Part shown: one piece after another, positions 59,205 to 64,000 of the stretch
How positions within the stretch are numbered: position 1 is the first letter of the stretch
Layout: each line of letters starts with the position of its first letter
Assembly: GCA_029582155.1 (NCBI GenBank)
Contig: CM055912.1
Location: 2,542,001-2,606,000 of the forward strand
Origin: Panopea generosa
Lineage: Eukaryota; Mollusca; Bivalvia; Adapedonta; Hiatellidae
Reading direction: 5' to 3'
DNA: 64,000 nucleotides
Program-made: the position numbers and the translations under genes
The notes under the pieces: generated by a model
Told to the model about the DNA's origin: nothing
Databases searched by the model: none
Seen by the model: the letters and a program-made list of their open reading frames with translations, nothing else

Positions 59205-62200
59205 CATAAATGTCCGGATGTAAAATAACAAATTATCCGGGTATAAAATAACAAAATAATCGGATGTAAAATAACAAATTATCCAGGTATAAAATAACAA
59301 ATTATCAGGGAATAAAATAACAAAATATCCAGATGTAAAATAACAAATTATCAGGGAATAAAATAACAAATTAGTTGGATGTAAAATAACAAATTATCCG
59401 GGTATAAAATAACAAAATAATCGGATGTAAAATAACAAATTATCCTGATGTAAAATAACAAATTATCCGGGAATAAAATAACAAATTATTCGGATGTAAA
59501 ATAACAAATTATCCGGATGTAAAATAATAAATTATCCGGGAATAAAATAACAGTGTTAAGATTTAAAAAAACCCCAAATTATCCTGATGTAAAATAACAA
59601 ATTATCCGGATGTAAAATAACAAATTATCCGGGAATAAAATAACAAATTATCCAGATGTAAAATAACAAATTATCCGGGAATAAAATAACAAATTATCCA
59701 GATGTAAAATAACAAATTATCGGGATGTAAAATAATAAATTATCCGGGAATAAAATAACACATTGTTAAGATGCAAAAAACCCCAAATTATTCGGATGTA
59801 AAAAAACAAATTATCCGGATGTAAATAACAAATTATCCGGATGTAAAATAACAAAATATCCGGGTATAATATAACAAAATAATCAGATGAAAAATAACAA
59901 ATTATCCGGATGTAAAATAACAAATTATCCTGGTATAAAATAACAAAATAATCGGATGAAAAATAACAAATTATCCGGGTAAAAAATAACAAAATATCTG
60001 GATGAAAAATAACAAATTAATGGGATGTAAAATAAGAAATTATCCGGATGTAAAATACAAATAATCGGATGTAAAATAACAAATTATCTGGATGTAAAAT
60101 AACAAATCATCCGGAAGTAAAATACCAAATTATCCGGGTATAAAATAAAAAAAAAATCGGACTAAAAATAACAAATTATCCGGATGTAAAATAACAATTT
60201 AATGGGATGTTAAATAACAACTTATCTGGATGTAAAATAATAAATTATCCGGATGTAAAATAACAAATTATCCGGGAATAAAATAACAAATTATTCGGAT
60301 GTAAAAAAACAAATGATCCGGATGTAAATAACAAAATATCCGGGTATAAAATAACAAAATAATCAGATGAAAAATAACAAATTATCCGGATGTAAAATAA
60401 CAAAATATCCGGGTATAAAATAACAAAATAATCGGATGAAAAATAACAAATTATCCGGATGTAAAAAATAACAAAATAATCGGATGTAAAATAAGAAATT
60501 ATCCGGATGTAAAATTACAAATTATCCGGGTGTAAAATAACAAATTATCCGGATATAAAATAACAAAATATCTGGATGAAAAATAACAAATTAATGGGAT
60601 GTAAAATGACAAATTATCCGGATGTAAAATACAAATAATCGGATGTAAAATAACAAATTATCTGGATGTAAAACAACAAATCATCCGGATGTAAAATACC
60701 AAATTATCCGGGTATAAAATAACAATTTAATGGGATGTTAAATAACAACTTATCTGGATGTAAAATAATAAATTATCCGGATGCAAAATAACAAATTATC
60801 CGGGAATAAAATAACACATTATTCGGATGTAAAAGAAAACAAATTATCCGGATGTAAAATAACAAATTATCCGGGAATAAAATAAATATTTATTCGGATG
60901 TAAAAAACCCAAATTATTCTGATATAAAATAACAAATTATCCGGGAATAAAATAACAAACTATTCGGATTTAAAATAACAAATTATCCGGATGTAAAATA
61001 ACAAATTATCCGGGAAAAAAATAACACATTATTCGGATGAAAATTTTTTTTTATCCTGATGTAAAATAACAAATTATCCTGGAATAAAATAACAAATTAT
61101 TCGGATGTAAAATAACAAATTATCAGGATGTAAAATAATAAATTATACGGGAATAAAATAACACAATATTAAGTTTTAAAAAAACCCAAATTATCCTGAT
61201 GTAAAATAACAAATCATCCGGGAATAAAATAACAAATTATTCGGATGTAAAAAAAAACAAATTATCCGGATGTAAATAACAAATTATCCGGATGTAAAAT
61301 AACAAATTATCTGGGTATAAAATAACAAAATAATCAGATGAAAAATAACAAATTATCCGGATGTAAAATAACAAATGATCTGGGAATAAATTAACAAATT
61401 ATTCAGATGTAAAATAACAAATTATCCGGATTTAAAATAACAAATTATCCGGGAATAAAATAACAAATTATTCGGATGATCAATAACAAAATAATCGGAT
61501 AGCAAATAACAAATTATTCGGATGTAAAATAACAAATTATCCGGATTTAAAATAAAAAATTATCCGTGAATAAAATAACAAATTATTCTGATGTTAAATA
61601 ACAAAATATTTGGATGTAAAATAACAAATCATCCAGATGTAAAATAACAAATTATCCGGATTTAAAATAGCAAATTATTCGGATGTAAAAAAACCAAATT
61701 ATCGGATGTAAAATAACAAATTATCCGGGTATAAAATAACAAAATAATCGGATGAAAAATAACAAATTATCCGGATGTAAAATAACAAATTATCTGGGAA
61801 TAAAATAACAAATGATTCGGATGTAAAATAACAAATTATCCGGATGTAAAATAACAAATTTTTCGGGAATAAAATAACAAATTATTCGGATGTTAAATAA
61901 CAAATTATTCGGATGTAAAATAACAAATTATCCGGATGTAAAATAACAAATTATCCTGGTATAAAATAACAAAATAATCGGATGAAAAATAACAAATTAT
62001 CCGGGTATAAAATAACAAAATAATCGGATGTAAAAGAAGAAATTATCCGGATGTAAAATAACAAATTATCCGCGTGTAAAATAACAAATTATCCGGATGT
62101 AAAATAACAAAATATCTGGATGAAAAATAACAAATTAATGGGATGTAAAATAACAAATTATCCGGATGTAAAATACAAATAATCGGATGTAAAATAACAA

Positions 62201-62930
62201 ATTATCTGGATGTAAAATAACAAATCATCCGGATGTAAAATAACAAATTATCCGGGTATAAAATAAAAAAATAATCGGATGAAAAATAACAAATTATCCG
62301 GATGTAAAATAACAAATTAATGGGATGTTAAATAACAACTTATCTGGATGTAAAATAATAAATTATCTGGATGTAAAATAACAAATTATCGTGATGTAAA
62401 ATAACAAAAAATAACAAATTATCCGGATGTAAAATAACAAAAAATAACAAATTATCCGGATGTAAAATAACAAATTATTCGGACGTAGAATAACAAACTA
62501 TCTGGATGTAAAATAATAAAAAAAAACAAATTATCCGGATGTTAAATAACAAATTATCCGAATGTAAAATAATAAAACTAACAAACTATCCGGATGTAAA
62601 ATAATAAAAATAACAAATTATCCGTATGTAAAACATAAAAAAACAACAAATTATCCGGATGTAAAATAACAAATGATCCGAATGTAAAATATCAAATTAT
62701 TCGGATGTAGAATAACAATTTATATGTTTGTAAAAAAACAAACTATTCGGATGTAGAATAACATATCCGGATGTAAAATAACAAAAAAATCGGATGTTAA
62801 ATAACAAATTATCCGGATGTAAAATTACTAATTATCTGGATGTAAAATAGCAAATTTTTATCCGGGTATAAAAAAACAAAATAAGCGGATGTAAAATAAC
62901 AAATTATACGGATGTTAAATAACAAAATAT
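59205..62930. repeat. 23-bp satellite, 3.7 kb, with higher-order blocks
   Basis: About 160 copies of a 23-bp unit, AACAAATTATCCGGATGTAA plus AAT. Main variants are GGATGTA, GGGAATA, GGGTATA and AATAATCGGATGAAA; many carry one CCGG. The marker AAATACAAATAATCGG recurs at 60,053, 60,627 and 62,171 inside blocks that share neighbouring variants for ~200 bp, showing block duplication. The minus-strand Phe/Tyr/Ile-rich frame is an artefact. Confidence 0.97.
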
Positions 62931-64000
62931 GCTGAAATTCAACTTTGGGTTGTATTAATTCACATTATGTTAAGCCACTTTTTGTAGATAGTTCGATAGT
63001 CAGTATGTGCTCAACTCTTTAATAATATAGTTTGTCAGTAAGATAACAAAGAATTCGCTGTCTTCATGATGCATCTATCAAAGAGTCTTGCATTTCGTTT
63101 CGACAAAATACAAACGAATAGACATAGCCATTATTACATTATTTTTGTATTTTAAGAAACACTCTGTGCCAATAACGTTGACAATCTTCCATCATCCTTC
63201 ATCCCGTTTTCTCCGTTATTGTTATGCCTCCAACATTCTACGTCCGCCTGCGCTTCTGACAATTTTGTCAGCATTACTTCTCCAAAACATCTCAACTGAC
63301 TTTCATCAAACCTGCTAAGGACTATTAGTATGACGTCCAGTCGTGCATATCGTCATTGTGTCCCGGTCGATTTGGCAGAGTAACGGTTATATTTCATGAA
63401 TCTGTGTCACACTGTGAGTTATAGTCCTTCTACACTGTTGGCTTCTAAACGTGCCAGGGAGAACCAGACTAAGTATGAAAACTAACCTCAATTGTCGTCG
63501 TCTTTACTGGTCCTTCAATTTTTGGTTTATTTACGATAATTTAATTTCTGTTTTGGTAACTGTTCATCTCATTTTATAATCAGCTCTACTCTCAAGAAAT
63601 TCCTCAACCATTGGCCAAACATGCAAACAAGTATCAGTATGGAGTCAGCTGCGCATACCGTTGTTTTCTGGCAGTACGTATGCAGCTCTTACGTTAGTCA
63701 AATCCCATTGCTAAAATAAAGCTACATGCAGAGAGGGAATATTCGTGTTGACATGAACATTTGGATTTCTCTCCAGAAAAAAACCACAACATATTTAATC
63801 TTTAAAGTCTCTATACTTTTCTCACTTAAAGGCCATTTACCACTTACCACCGAGATCGTTTACTGAGGCCATTTACGACTTACAACCGATGTCGTATACG
63901 GAGGATACGGAAATACCCGATGTTTCACGATTGTTACCGGGGTCGTTATTTCTAGCCCATCTCGGTGCTATCATGTGAGAAAGTTTGCTAGTTATTTGCC
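62931..64000. other. AT-rich intergenic DNA ending with a dispersed word
   Basis: A 76-codon frame at 63,088 has no recognisable domain. A ~37-bp direct duplicate (GGCCATTTAC-ACTTAC-ACCGA) lies at 63,831-63,897 and runs into TACGGAAATACCCGATGTTT at ~63,907, another site of the dispersed family. Confidence 0.5.

Noticed and set aside
59717..59992. 91-codon minus-strand frame
   Set aside because: Lies within the 23-bp satellite and is lost as units vary.

Overview
Organism and overall character. The window is AT-rich animal nuclear DNA with one recognisable protein-coding gene in 64 kb. The rest is tandem arrays, tRNA-derived SINEs, small inverted-repeat elements and old duplications. I see no bacterial operon structure, rRNA, CRISPR or viral gene. 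Several features point to a mollusc, most likely a bivalve: SINE tails of the type GCGACGCTAAACA, repeats containing GTTCCAAGG, a Helentron/'pearl'-like element that starts AACAAGAGGC and ends in GACGGAC-rich sequence, and abundant minisatellites. This placement is inference from repeat style; no species is claimed.

Layout. 0-9 kb: a CA microsatellite, a 56-bp satellite (2.7-3.6 kb), a Helentron-like element (4.26-5.31 kb), a repeat copy at 5.5 kb, a short inverted-repeat element at 7.7 kb and a 51-bp minisatellite (8.04-8.89 kb). 9-23 kb: mostly unique AT-rich sequence with a 79-bp triplicate (11.9 kb), microsatellites, two SINE relics (10.1 and 16.5 kb), part of a terminal-inverted-repeat element (20.7 kb) and an intact SINE with target-site duplications (22.9 kb). 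23.8-29.1 kb: the only clear gene, a 398-residue class A peptide-type GPCR coded in one exon (24,950-26,146). It has three minisatellites just upstream and a 2.7-kb, 31-bp satellite with higher-order structure just downstream. 30.1-31.8 kb: a 25-bp CpG-containing satellite. 33.9-38 kb: MITEs, pogo-like elements and a ~445-bp foldback. 35.8-49 kb: a cluster of serially duplicated noncoding segments, expanded by nested SINEs, a second Helentron-like element with ~320-bp internal monomers and an 18-bp minisatellite. 46-64 kb: a dispersed family carrying the word AATACCCGATGTTTCACGAT (at least ten sites), more SINEs, two larger inverted-repeat elements and a 3.7-kb, 23-bp satellite (59.2-62.9 kb).

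How parts relate. The GPCR probably has 5' noncoding exon(s) outside the exon seen here, because a strong splice acceptor lies 13 bases before its ATG. Long open frames inside the 18-, 25-, 31- and 51-bp arrays are by-products of repeat period and base composition. The most informative signals beyond the gene are its non-canonical SRY motif, the shared CACGTG core in three otherwise unrelated arrays, the higher-order structure of the 31-bp and 23-bp arrays, the segmental duplication cluster, and a SINE insertion that can be dated against an empty-site copy in the same window.

Limits. All repeat relationships were found by eye; copy numbers, boundaries and identities are approximate.
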